The notes below the pieces were generated by a model, which saw nothing but the letters and a program-made list of their open reading frames with translations, was not told the DNA's origin and did no database searches. This document shows, one piece after another, positions 32,836 to 40,390 of a stretch of 64,000 nucleotides of DNA (position 1 is the first letter of the stretch; each line of letters opens with the position of its first letter). Source of the DNA: Xylophilus rhododendri (GTDB taxonomy: Bacteria > Pseudomonadota > Gammaproteobacteria > Burkholderiales > Burkholderiaceae_C); assembly GCF_009906855.1 (NCBI RefSeq), contig NZ_CP047650.1:4340001-4404000 (forward strand), given 5' to 3'. Position numbers and translations under genes: made by a program.

Positions 32836-33744
32836 ATGAAGGTGCTCGTCCCCTTGCGCACCGGCACCGGTCAGAACGACCGCGAGCATCACCACGCCCG
32901 TGCCCGCCGCGTGAAGGCCGAGCGCCATGCGGTGGCCTGGCTGCTCGCGCTGCACAAGCCGCCGGCCGGCCCAGTGATCGTGACCATGTGCCGAATCTCA
33001 CCGGGCCCGGGCCTGGATGCCCACGACAACCTGCGCGCCAGCCTCAAGGCACCGGTGGACCAGGTCGCCGCATGGCTTGGCCGCGACGACCGAGACCCGT
33101 CCATCACTTGGGCCTACGAGCAGCGCCGCAGCAAGCCAGGCGAGTGGATGGTGGCTATCGAGGTGCTATCTCATCGTGAGCAGGATGTTGGCGAGACCTG
33201 CCGCCTCAATAGTCGCTGCGTCACGGGCGTCAAGTTCGGTCACATAGAAGCCCGGAGCGGTGTGCTCGGTGCAGACGCCGCGATCTCCGACGACATGAAT
33301 GGTTGCGCGCCATCCCTGCGCGATACGAGTCGTTCTCGGGAAAAGGGTGTATCCGCGCACATGTCTGAAGGGCAGCATCTCGAAAGTATTTCATGTGATG
33401 CGCTTTACACCAAAGCAAGAGCGCATTTCACAAGCTGCAGCGATTTGACGGGGTGGCGTGAAGAAAAACTTTGCTGCCTAGCGGGATTCCCGCAGGTTGG
33501 TTGCCAAGTTCAAGGCCTCAGTACGAGCGTCCATCAAGGCGGCGAATTCCGTGGCGCGTCCACTCAGACAGATATGCAACAAGAGGGGTTCGCGCCCCTC
33601 TCGAATGTGCAAAACGCCCTGCCAGCGCCCTTCGATTTTCCCCGCTCTTGGGAAAAACGTGTAGCCGTGAGCGTGGATGGGGCAGTGCATTCCCCAATGG
33701 TCATGGTAGATCGGCGCGAGCGCAAGGAGGTCAACCATGGCTGA
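32836..33744 (+). CDS. RusA-like resolvase domain protein with uncertain 3' end
   Basis: The first ~115 residues resemble RusA-like Holliday-junction resolvases: VIVTMCRISPGPGLDAHDNL, RASLKAPVDQVAAWLGRDDR, DPSITWAYEQRRSKPGEWMV, with the acidic residues that would bind magnesium. ATG 32836 has GGGGAA upstream. The domain should end near 33175, but the frame has no stop until 33744; the extra ~185 residues are antisense to two small genes and look unnatural. A lost stop or nearby rearrangement is likely. Confidence 0.55.
   Translation: MKVLVPLRTGTGQNDREHHHARARRVKAERHAVAWLLALHKPPAGPVIVTMCRISPGPGLDAHDNLRASLKAPVDQVAAWLGRDDRDPSITWAYEQRRSKPGEWMVAIEVLSHREQDVGETCRLNSRCVTGVKFGHIEARSGVLGADAAISDDMNGCAPSLRDTSRSREKGVSAHMSEGQHLESISCDALYTKARAHFTSCSDLTGWREEKLCCLAGFPQVGCQVQGLSTSVHQGGEFRGASTQTDMQQEGFAPLSNVQNALPAPFDFPRSWEKRVAVSVDGAVHSPMVMVDRRERKEVNHG
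33166..33378 (-). CDS. Small phage protein, paralogue C (70 aa)
   Basis: The sequence starts MLPFRHVRGYTLFPRTTRIA and ends in AGLANILLTMR. It aligns without gaps at the start with the other 70-residue protein encoded at 33478-33690 (RGYTLFPR against HGYTFFPR), so the two are a duplicated pair. Function unknown. The stop codon lies within the end of the RusA-like domain on the other strand. Confidence 0.65.
   Translation of the reverse strand: MLPFRHVRGYTLFPRTTRIAQGWRATIHVVGDRGVCTEHTAPGFYVTELDARDAATIEAAGLANILLTMR
33478..33690 (-). CDS. Small phage protein, paralogue D (70 aa)
   Basis: A protein of the same length as its partner at 33166. ATG 33690 (MHCPIHAHGYTFFPRAGKIE) is chosen because it matches the partner's start exactly; a longer frame from 33738 would begin inside the next gene's start. 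The end reads ALMDARTEALNLATNLRESR. Both are read leftwards inside the rightward early operon. Confidence 0.65.
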   Translation of the reverse strand: MHCPIHAHGYTFFPRAGKIEGRWQGVLHIREGREPLLLHICLSGRATEFAALMDARTEALNLATNLRESR

Positions 33745-34258
33745 CATCACACTTGTGCGCCAAGAGGCGACTGAAATCACCGAAGCGGATCGCGTCGTCG
33801 CCCGCCGGGTCATTTTCAGCATCGTGGACGGCTTGGGTGGCACAGGCCGCCGACAGTGGCGCCGCTTCTGGAACCGGGTCTTCAAGCTGGAGCCCGGCGA
33901 GATGATCGACATCAAGACCCACCAGGCGCGGCTCGGCTGGTTCCACCGCAAGCACATGGCCCTGGAGCAGGTGCTCTTCGAGGCGCAGGACAAGTTCGAA
34001 ACCTTCGAGGCGTTCCGCACCTGGCTGAAGGTCGGCAGCGGCTTCGTGGACTGGTACCCGGGCCCAAAGGGCGGCGTGATACCGGTGCCGCGCTCGATCA
34101 GCTACTCGAAGCTGGAGCAGGGCGACATGGAGAAATTCCATGGGGACGCGATCGACTTCCTGCGGACCGAGCACGCCGGCAAGACGCTGTGGAAGCACCT
34201 GTCCGTCACCCAGCGCCTGGATGTGCTGGAGACCATCCTGGGGAACTTCGGCGAATGA
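33737..34258 (+). CDS. DUF1367 family phage protein
   Basis: This 173-residue protein has the DUF1367 pattern: HRKHMALEQVLFEAQDKFET, FEAFRTWLKVGSGFVDWYPG, then PVPRSISYSKLEQGDMEKFH. A strong AAGGAGG site precedes ATG 33737. DUF1367 proteins lie in the nin-like region of lambdoid phages, near resolvases and DUF1364 proteins; their role is unknown. Confidence 0.82.
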   Translation: MADITLVRQEATEITEADRVVARRVIFSIVDGLGGTGRRQWRRFWNRVFKLEPGEMIDIKTHQARLGWFHRKHMALEQVLFEAQDKFETFEAFRTWLKVGSGFVDWYPGPKGGVIPVPRSISYSKLEQGDMEKFHGDAIDFLRTEHAGKTLWKHLSVTQRLDVLETILGNFGE

Positions 34259-34806
34259 ACCGCAGCACACCCATGAAGAGAACGGGCTTCGCAACGCCTT
34301 CACGGCCGCGGCGTGAGCGAGCGGAGGCCATCACGGCGGAGTTCCAGGAAGCCTGGCTCCGGTCGATGTCAACCGTCCCGCGAGGGAGCTATGGCCCGGC
34401 CAAGCTCACCGCGCAGCCCAAGACCGTGGCCCGCCGCAACCCGCAGCTGCTGGCCATGGCCGCCGGCCGCCCGTGCTTGCTGCGCGTGCCTGGCGTCTGC
34501 AACGGCGACCCGGAGACCACCGTGGCCTGCCACTCCAACCTCTCAATCCACGAGAAGGGCGGCCACCGCAAGGCCGACGACTGCTACTCGGTCTGGGGCT
34601 GTGCACGCTGCCACACCTGGCTGGACAGCAGCTACAGCGCCACCGGCGCCCAGCGCGCACAGCGCTTTATGGGCGCTCACCTGCAGCAGGTGCTGGCCTG
34701 GCGCCGCATCGCGGAAGACGCCGCCGCGCCCGAAGCCGACCGCAAGGCTGCCCAGTGGGCCCTCGATCAACTCAATGCCACGCCGGTAGCGCAGGACGCC
34801 CCATGA
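34255..34806 (+). CDS. DUF1364 nuclease-like phage protein
   Basis: A 183-residue protein. The C-terminal part has the DUF1364 features: RNPQLLAMAAGRPCLLRVPG, VCNGDPETTVACHSNLSIHE, KADDCYSVWGCARCHTWLDS, with Cys and His residues set like an HNH-type metal site. It is coupled to DUF1367 by an ATGA overlap. Nin-region proteins of this kind are thought to act on DNA. Confidence 0.82.
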   Translation: MNRSTPMKRTGFATPSRPRRERAEAITAEFQEAWLRSMSTVPRGSYGPAKLTAQPKTVARRNPQLLAMAAGRPCLLRVPGVCNGDPETTVACHSNLSIHEKGGHRKADDCYSVWGCARCHTWLDSSYSATGAQRAQRFMGAHLQQVLAWRRIAEDAAAPEADRKAAQWALDQLNATPVAQDAP

Positions 34807-35210
34807 GCACCACGGTTCTGAATTTCTCCACGGACATAAACCGCGCGCGGCTGACCAGCCTCCGCCGCCGGCTCGCGGCCAAGCCTCAGGCGATCGCCGA
34901 CGTGGCCAAGGCCATCGGCATCCACCGCGGAACCATGCTCCGGTACTTCCAGCACATCCGCGCCGAGATCCATGTGACCCGGTGGGAGAAGCGCCGCGCG
35001 AACATCGTGGCGATCTATGCCCTCGGCGCCGGCCCGGATGCGCCGCGTCCTATGTCCGAAGCGCGCCCGGTAGCGACCACGACGGCAAGGGCGAAACGTG
35101 CCGCCCCTCGGCCAACTCGCGCCCCGCGCACCTACTGCTATCGCCCGCAGCCGGCGAGGCGCGACTGGTCCGTCGCCATGATTTTCGGCCCAGCAGGAGC
35201 CACAGCGTGA
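34803..35210 (+). CDS. Phage protein with helix-turn-helix, 135 aa
   Basis: The N-terminal half contains LAAKPQAIADVAKAIGIHRG, TMLRYFQHIRAEIHVTRWEK, a helix-turn-helix of the resolvase/XRE type. The C-terminal half is basic and Ala/Pro/Arg-rich. It overlaps its neighbours by 4 bases on both sides. Likely a DNA-binding accessory protein of the early operon. Confidence 0.6.
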   Translation: MSTTVLNFSTDINRARLTSLRRRLAAKPQAIADVAKAIGIHRGTMLRYFQHIRAEIHVTRWEKRRANIVAIYALGAGPDAPRPMSEARPVATTTARAKRAAPRPTRAPRTYCYRPQPARRDWSVAMIFGPAGATA

Positions 35211-35410
35211 ACTGCAGCGCCTGCGCCCACTGGGAGCTGCAGGGCTCGCCCATGCGCATGCATGGCATGGGAACCTGCGCAAAGGAGGTCGGCCACTTCC
35301 GGAAGGCCCGCACTTTCGGCCCCGGGACGCCCTGCAACAAAAACCGATTTGAAGAAGCCCCGCCGCGCGTGCAGGCGGCACGAAACAAAGCCCTGGAGGC
35401 CATATGCTGA
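35207..35410 (+). CDS. Small Cys-containing phage protein, 67 aa
   Basis: GTG start at 35207 overlapping the previous stop. The protein opens MNCSACAHWELQGSPMRMHG, MGTCAKEVGHF, with later PGTPCNKNRF; four Cys could bind one zinc. The type is common before Q-like genes in Burkholderiales phages. No function known. Confidence 0.6.
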   Translation: MNCSACAHWELQGSPMRMHGMGTCAKEVGHFRKARTFGPGTPCNKNRFEEAPPRVQAARNKALEAIC

Positions 35411-36036
35411 ACGACGAAAAACGAACCACCGAAGAGGCCTACACCAGCGCGACGATGTCCTCAAACCTTCGGGTCGAGGCGGATCGCCGCGGAGACGCCG
35501 ACATCCTGATCGCGGCCGGCTGGTCGAAGAGCCGCATCGGCGGCGCGCTGCTGCGCCTGCACAGCGAATTCGACGGTGCCGAGAAGGTCCGCATGGCCAC
35601 GGCCGCCGACTTCCTGGCCGGCACCACTGGGAAGCCACGCGACCGCCGCCATGCTGCCGGCGCCCAGGCCCACGCCTTCAACCTGCATGAAACCGGCCTG
35701 CTGCTGCAGAAGCTGAAGTCGCTGCCTGATGTACGGGCCCAACTGGCCCTGCAGCTCACCGTCTGGAAGGTCGAGCAGCCGGAAGAGGTGGCCGTCGGCG
35801 TGCTGCGCTGGTGGCTGTCTCAGCCCTGCCCGGTGTGCAAGGGCACGAAGTACCAGGTGGCGGAGGGCACCGGCCGACACAACGGAAAGGCCTGCCGCGC
35901 CTGTCAGGGGACTGGCCTGCGCGAGTCGCCTCACGGGCAGGCCGGCCGCCGGCTGGCCAACTTCATGGACGATTGTGTCCAGCGCGCACGCGATCAGATC
36001 GGAAAGCGCTTGCGCATCTCCATGGACCGAAATTAG
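35404..36036 (+). CDS. Q-like late antiterminator with zinc finger
   Basis: A 210-residue protein with a DnaJ-type zinc motif: LSQPCPVCKGTKYQVAEGTG, then KACRACQGTGLRESPHG, near residues 139-180, as in phage 82/21-type Q proteins. N-terminal helical repeats precede it. It is the last early gene, directly before a strong terminator and the late operon, exactly where Q lies in lambdoid phages. Role as late-gene antiterminator is inferred from motif and position. Confidence 0.65.
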   Translation: MLNDEKRTTEEAYTSATMSSNLRVEADRRGDADILIAAGWSKSRIGGALLRLHSEFDGAEKVRMATAADFLAGTTGKPRDRRHAAGAQAHAFNLHETGLLLQKLKSLPDVRAQLALQLTVWKVEQPEEVAVGVLRWWLSQPCPVCKGTKYQVAEGTGRHNGKACRACQGTGLRESPHGQAGRRLANFMDDCVQRARDQIGKRLRISMDRN

Positions 36037-36055
36037 AATTGCAGTCGACGATTGC

Positions 36056-36073
36056 AGAGGGCGCTGACCCTCT
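36056..36073. repeat. Inverted repeat in the putative late promoter region
   Basis: AGAGGG-CGCTGA-CCCTCT forms a short hairpin 20 bases after the Q-like gene. The 36037-36170 stretch should hold the late promoter and the antitermination loading site, but no clean -35/-10 pair could be read. Confidence 0.35.
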
Positions 36074-36170
36074 CGCCCGGCGACCCTCTGTTGAACGCCC
36101 GCAGCTACAGCCTGGCCAAGCCAGTAGCGACTGCGGCAGACCTCGATAGAGAAACTCGCCCCGAATTTCA

Positions 36171-36193
36171 AGCCACCCACGCGGTGGCTTTTT
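36171..36193 (+). terminator. Strong intrinsic terminator after the Q-like gene
   Basis: AGCCACC-CACGC-GGTGGCT followed by five T residues. It lies between the Q-like gene and the tRNA/late genes, matching the tR' position that Q overcomes in lambdoid phages. Confidence 0.85.
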
Positions 36194-36200
36194 CGTTTCT

Positions 36201-36276
36201 GCATCCCAGCACACAGGCCGTGTCGCCGCCCTTCCAAGCCGCGCAGAGCAAGGTTCAATTCCCTCGGGATGCTCCA
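36201..36276 (+). tRNA. Degenerate tRNA-like gene, possible tRNA-Gly(UCC)
   Basis: The 76-base span has a perfect 7-bp acceptor stem (GCATCCC / GGGATGC), an encoded CCA end and a T-loop box GGTTCAATTCC. A CTTCCAA loop at 36231-36237 would read as anticodon UCC. However the T-stem has two mismatches, the anticodon stem two, and the D-arm is atypical. It may be a decaying tRNA or a tRNA mimic. It sits 3 bases before an intact tRNA. Confidence 0.35.
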
Positions 36277-36279
36277 TAT

Positions 36280-36353
36280 CGTGGTGTAGCGCAGCCTGGT
36301 AGCGCGCTGGGCTCATAACCCAGAGGCCGCTGGTTCGAATCCAGCCACCGCAA
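36280..36353 (+). tRNA. tRNA-Met(CAU), initiator-like
   Basis: A full cloverleaf: acceptor CGTGGTG / CACCGCA, D-arm GCGC/GCGC with loop AGCCTGGTA, anticodon stem CTGGG-CTCATAA-CCCAG, T-arm GCTGG-TTCGAAT-CCAGC. Two initiator hallmarks are present: a C1-A72 mismatch and three G-C pairs (GGG/CCC) next to the anticodon loop. The 11-24 pair is C-G rather than the A-U of E. coli initiator. CCA is not encoded (CCC follows). Phage-borne, before the late genes. Confidence 0.88.
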
Positions 36354-36534
36354 CCCCTTGTCGTCAGCCGGACTCGCTCCACCACTCAGAGATGCCGGAG
36401 ATCATGTCCGCGCTGACGACCCTTCGCTCCAGCGGCTGGGTGAGCAAGAACCCTCCGCCCCGGACCACCACCAGCTATCCAGCCTGCACCTCCCGCAGGA
36501 CGCTGGCGGTGTGCCAGGCCCTTCAAGGATGCGC

Positions 36535-37152
36535 ATGGGCAAGACCATCGCCAAGCGCCCGCTGCCGCCCGTCGGCCTGGATCACTTCCGGCCCGCGCCC
36601 GAAGTCGGCGTGTGGGTCAATGCCGAGGTGCTCGCATCCGAGGGCCGGATCCACAACCCCGAGCACCGGCACCTCGACCAGGCCGACCTGGAGTTCCTCT
36701 GGGCGCCCCGCGGCTTCGTCCGCCAGACGCGGTCGGTGATCGGCCAGGCCGAAGAGGTGATGATCCGCTCCGGTGGCTGGCAGAAGGCCCGCCAGGAAGA
36801 GCAGCTGACCGACTGGTTCGGCCGAGTACCCGGCTTCCTAATCACCCTGGACGCCAGCTACTGCGCCACCTGCAGCGACGCCGACTGGTGCGCACTGGTG
36901 GAGCACGAGCTCTACCACGTCGCCCACAAGCGCGACGAGTTCGGCGCCCCGGCCTTTACCAAGGAGGGGATGCCGAAGCTGTGCATCCGCGGGCATGACG
37001 TCGAAGAGTTCATCGGCGTGGTCCGGCGCTACGGTGTCGGTGATCCTAGTGGGGCTATCGCCCAGCTTGCCGCCGCGGCGCGCGGTCAGCCTGAAGTAAC
37101 GCGGTCGAACATTGCAGGAGCTTGCGGGACTTGCCTGTTGCGGGCCGCCTAG
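36535..37152 (+). CDS. Putative phage metallopeptidase (HExxH)
   Basis: A 205-residue protein with the putative phage metallopeptidase pattern: RPAPEVGVWVNAEVLASEGR, DLEFLWAPRGFVRQTRSVIG, a Cys pair in SYCATCSDADWCALVEHELYH with the HELYH zinc motif, and DVEEFIGVVRRYGVG. ATG 36535 has AAGGA about 7 bases upstream. It is the first protein gene after the tRNAs and just before terminase; homologues occupy the same place. Substrate unknown. Confidence 0.78.
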   Translation: MGKTIAKRPLPPVGLDHFRPAPEVGVWVNAEVLASEGRIHNPEHRHLDQADLEFLWAPRGFVRQTRSVIGQAEEVMIRSGGWQKARQEEQLTDWFGRVPGFLITLDASYCATCSDADWCALVEHELYHVAHKRDEFGAPAFTKEGMPKLCIRGHDVEEFIGVVRRYGVGDPSGAIAQLAAAARGQPEVTRSNIAGACGTCLLRAA

Positions 37153-37181
37153 GTTGACCACGGGTTGACGAGGGGACCTCT

Positions 37182-37655
37182 ATGGCGGCTTTGTCGGAGG
37201 ACGTGAAGCAGTTCATCGTCCAGGCGCTGGCGTGCTACGACACGCCGATGCAGGTCACCGAAGCGGTCAACCTCGAGTTCGGCCTGACGGTGCCGCGCCA
37301 GCAGGTAGAGAAGTACGACCCGACCAAGATGGCTGGCCGCGGGCTCAGCCGGAAATGGCGGGACCTGTTCCAGCAGACCCGGATCGACTGGAAGGCCGGC
37401 GCCACCGAGGTGCCCATCGCCAACCGCACCTTTCGGCTCCGCGTCTTGGCCCGCCTAGCGCAGAAGGCCGAGGGCATGCGCAACATGGCGCTGACCCTGC
37501 AAGTGCTGGAGCAGGCGGCCAAAGAGGTGGGCGATGCCTATGTGAATCGCCGCCTCGATGCGCCCAAGGGTCCGAGCGCCGAAGACAAGACGCCCGCGCA
37601 GGATTACAAGCTGCTGAGGCCGGACGAAGATGCTCCAGCAAGTCCGATCCTCTGA
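37182..37655 (+). CDS. Terminase small subunit (DUF2280)
   Basis: This 157-residue DUF2280 protein has the pattern FIVQALACYDTPMQVTEAVN, QQVEKYDPTKMAGRGLSRKW, IANRTFRLRVLARLAQKAEG. DUF2280 proteins precede terminase large subunits and act as small subunits, recognising the packaging site. It overlaps terL by 26 bases. An N-terminal helix-turn-helix is suggested by the first 50 residues. Confidence 0.85.
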   Translation: MAALSEDVKQFIVQALACYDTPMQVTEAVNLEFGLTVPRQQVEKYDPTKMAGRGLSRKWRDLFQQTRIDWKAGATEVPIANRTFRLRVLARLAQKAEGMRNMALTLQVLEQAAKEVGDAYVNRRLDAPKGPSAEDKTPAQDYKLLRPDEDAPASPIL

Positions 37656-38940
37656 CGGCCCGGTCGACCTCACGCCGAAGCAGGCGAACATCTATGTGTG
37701 GGGCTGGCAGCAGGCGGCGCGCTTCCGCGATGCGGTCTGCGGCCGGCGCTTCGGCAAGACATTCCTCGGCAAGGCTGAGATGCGGCGCGCGGCCAGGCTG
37801 GCCATGCAGTGGAACGTCAGCGTCGAGGACGAGATCTGGTACGCGGCGCCGACGTTCAAGCAGGCGAAGCGGGTTTTCTGGCGGCGGCTGAAGCAGGCGA
37901 TCCCCAGCTCATGGCGCGCGGCGCGGCCGAACGAGACGGAATGCTCCATCACCCTGACGACCGGGCATGTGCTGCGGATCGTCGGGCTGGACAACTACGA
38001 CAACCTGCGCGGCTCGGGCCTGTTTTTCCTGCTGATCGACGAATGGGCGGACTGCCCGTGGGCGGCCTGGGAAGAGGTGCTGCGGCCGATGCTGTCGACC
38101 TGCAAGTTCTTCGTGGATGGCGTGCTCCGCATCGGTGGCCACGTCCTGCGCATCGGCACGCCCAAGGGCTTCAACCACTGCTACGACACCTACCTGGACG
38201 GCCAGGACTGCCGGCAGGCTGACTGCAAGAGTTGGCTCTATACGTCGCTGCAGGGCGGCAACGTGCCCGAGTCCGAGATTGATGCGGCCCGCCGCACGAT
38301 GGACCCGCGGACCTTCCGCCAGGAATACGACGCCAGTTTCGAGAACTACCAGGGCGTCGTCTACTACTGCTTCGATCGCCGAAAGAATCACACCGACGAC
38401 GCTGTCAAGCCGGGCGATGCGCTGCACATCGGCATGGACTTCAACGTCGGCAAGATGGCTGCGGTGGTCTTCGTGGTGCGTGACGGCTTGCCGCGCGCAG
38501 TAGACGAGTTCAAGGATGTCTTCGACACGCCAGCGATGGTAGTGGCGATCAAGAAGCGTTTCCCGGACCACGGCATCTCGGTCTACCCGGACGCCTCGGG
38601 CCAGAACCGCAAGAGCAGCAACGCCAGCGAGTCCGACCTGAAGTTGCTGAGAGACGCGGGCTTCACCGTGGTGGTCGACCGCACGAATCCGGGCGTCAAG
38701 GACCGCATCAACAGCGTCAACGCGATGCTGTGCAACACCTACGACGAGCGGCGCCTGCTGGTCAACACGAGCAAGTGCCCCGGCTTCGTCATGTCCCTGG
38801 AGCGCCAGGTCTACGACGACAAGGGCGAGCCCGACAAGAAGGGTGGCTTCGATCACCAGAACGACGCCGGCGGCTACTTCATCGTGAAGACTTGGCCGGT
38901 CGTCAAGCGCGTGGCGAGCGTGTCTCCGCTGCGCATGTAA
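37630..38940 (+). CDS. terL: Terminase large subunit
   Basis: A 436-residue packaging motor. ATPase: CGRRFGKTFLGKAEM (Walker A), LFFLLIDEWADCPWAAWEEV (Walker B), then RIGTPKGFNHCYDTY. The nuclease domain has HIGMDFNVGKMAAVV, VYPDASGQNRKSSNAS and FDHQNDAGGYFIVK, with the metal-binding Asp residues. It cuts and pumps DNA into the prohead through the portal encoded next. Confidence 0.95.
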   Translation: MLQQVRSSDGPVDLTPKQANIYVWGWQQAARFRDAVCGRRFGKTFLGKAEMRRAARLAMQWNVSVEDEIWYAAPTFKQAKRVFWRRLKQAIPSSWRAARPNETECSITLTTGHVLRIVGLDNYDNLRGSGLFFLLIDEWADCPWAAWEEVLRPMLSTCKFFVDGVLRIGGHVLRIGTPKGFNHCYDTYLDGQDCRQADCKSWLYTSLQGGNVPESEIDAARRTMDPRTFRQEYDASFENYQGVVYYCFDRRKNHTDDAVKPGDALHIGMDFNVGKMAAVVFVVRDGLPRAVDEFKDVFDTPAMVVAIKKRFPDHGISVYPDASGQNRKSSNASESDLKLLRDAGFTVVVDRTNPGVKDRINSVNAMLCNTYDERRLLVNTSKCPGFVMSLERQVYDDKGEPDKKGGFDHQNDAGGYFIVKTWPVVKRVASVSPLRM

Positions 38941-38947
38941 GGAAGCC

Positions 38948-40390
38948 ATGGCCCTGAAGGTACAAGACCAATCGCAGGAGGTGCAGGCGATGGCCCAGGA
39001 ATGGCCCATCGTCGAAGCGCTCCTCGGCGGCACGGCAGCCATGCGAAAGGCGGGCGCGCAGTTCCTGCCCAAGTGGCCGAACGAGGATCCGGTGAGCTAT
39101 GCCGCACGCTTGGCCACCGCCACGCTCTTCCCGGCCCTGGCGCGCACGATCTCAGTGATGAGCGGGAAGCCATTCTCGAAGCAACTGACGCTCGGCGACG
39201 ACGTGCCGGCCAACATCGTGGAATGGTGCGATGACGCGGACCAGCAGGGCGACAACCTGCACAGCTTCGCAGCTGATCTGCTGGCCGAGGCTCTGGGTTA
39301 TGGACTGTGCGGCGTGCTGGTGGACTATCCGACCGTGGGCGATGCGGCCAGGACGCGCGCCGACGAGCGTGCCCTGGGCGTGCGGCCCTACCTGGTGCTG
39401 ATCCGTCACCACCAGATCCTGGGCTGGCAGACCGAGCGCATCGGTGGCGTCACACGCCTCACCCAGCTGCGCCTCGCCGAAACAGCCGAGGTGCCAGACG
39501 GCGAGTTCGGCACCAAATGCGTGAAGCGCGTTCGTGTCCTGACGCCGGGCCTGTTCCAGCTGTGGGAAGAGCCGGAGAAAAAGGACGAGGAATACACCCT
39601 GGTAGGCGGCGGCGTCACCAGCCTGCCCATGATTCCCTTCGTCCCGTTCTACGGCAAGAAGAAGGGCTTCATGTGCGGCGTGTCTCCGCTCCAAGACCTT
39701 GCCTACCTGAACGTGAAGCACTGGCAGAGCCAGAGCGACCAGGACACGATCCTGCACGTCGCCCGGGTGCCGGTGCTGGCCATGATCGGCGCAGACGAGG
39801 TGGGTGCTGATGGCCAGGGCGGGACCCAGCTGACGGTCGGCGGTTCCGCCGCGGTGCGCCTGCCGAAAGACGGCGACCTGAAGTACGTCGAGCACAGCGG
39901 TGCGGCTATCGAGGCCGGCCAGACGAGCCTGGAACGCCTGGAGGACCAGATGGTCACCACCGGCGCCGAACTGCTCGTCATGAAGCCCGGCGACCAGAAG
40001 TCCGCGACGCAATCGAACAACGATGCCGAGGGCAACAAATCCGACCTGCAGCGCATCGTCGAATCGACCGAAGACGGCATCGACCAGGTGCTGCAGCTCA
40101 TGGCCGCATGGGTGAAGCTGCCCGATGGTGGTCACATCAGCCTGTTCAAGGACTTCGGCGCGGCCACGCTTACCGACGCCAGCGCGCAGCTGATCGTCAC
40201 CATGCAGCAGGCCGGCTTGATCACCAAGGAAACAGCGATCCGCGAGCAGCAGCGCCGCGGCATGTTGGCGGCGGACATCGACCCGGAGACGGAACTGGCG
40301 GCCGTGGAAGAGCAGGGCCCGCCGCTCGGCACGCTGGGTCTGCAGGACCCGAACAACCCTGGCAACGGCGATGGCGGAAACGGTCAATGA
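38948..40390 (+). CDS. Portal protein (DUF4055)
   Basis: A 480-residue DUF4055 protein: ARLATATLFPALARTISVMS, GKPFSKQLTLGDDVP, GYGLCGVLVDYPTVG, then the long helix with QSDQDTILHVARVPVLAMIG. DUF4055 proteins follow terminase and are portal proteins in many siphophages. The last ~40 residues overlap the head morphogenesis gene start by 20 bases. Confidence 0.85.
   Translation: MALKVQDQSQEVQAMAQEWPIVEALLGGTAAMRKAGAQFLPKWPNEDPVSYAARLATATLFPALARTISVMSGKPFSKQLTLGDDVPANIVEWCDDADQQGDNLHSFAADLLAEALGYGLCGVLVDYPTVGDAARTRADERALGVRPYLVLIRHHQILGWQTERIGGVTRLTQLRLAETAEVPDGEFGTKCVKRVRVLTPGLFQLWEEPEKKDEEYTLVGGGVTSLPMIPFVPFYGKKKGFMCGVSPLQDLAYLNVKHWQSQSDQDTILHVARVPVLAMIGADEVGADGQGGTQLTVGGSAAVRLPKDGDLKYVEHSGAAIEAGQTSLERLEDQMVTTGAELLVMKPGDQKSATQSNNDAEGNKSDLQRIVESTEDGIDQVLQLMAAWVKLPDGGHISLFKDFGAATLTDASAQLIVTMQQAGLITKETAIREQQRRGMLAADIDPETELAAVEEQGPPLGTLGLQDPNNPGNGDGGNGQ

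Noticed and set aside
32516..32839. 107-codon rightward frame overlapping both neighbours' start/stop
   Set aside because: The overlaps are suggestive, but the Ser/Pro/Arg-rich product looks like a shadow, and the opposite strand encodes a more natural protein with a membrane helix and a ribosome site.
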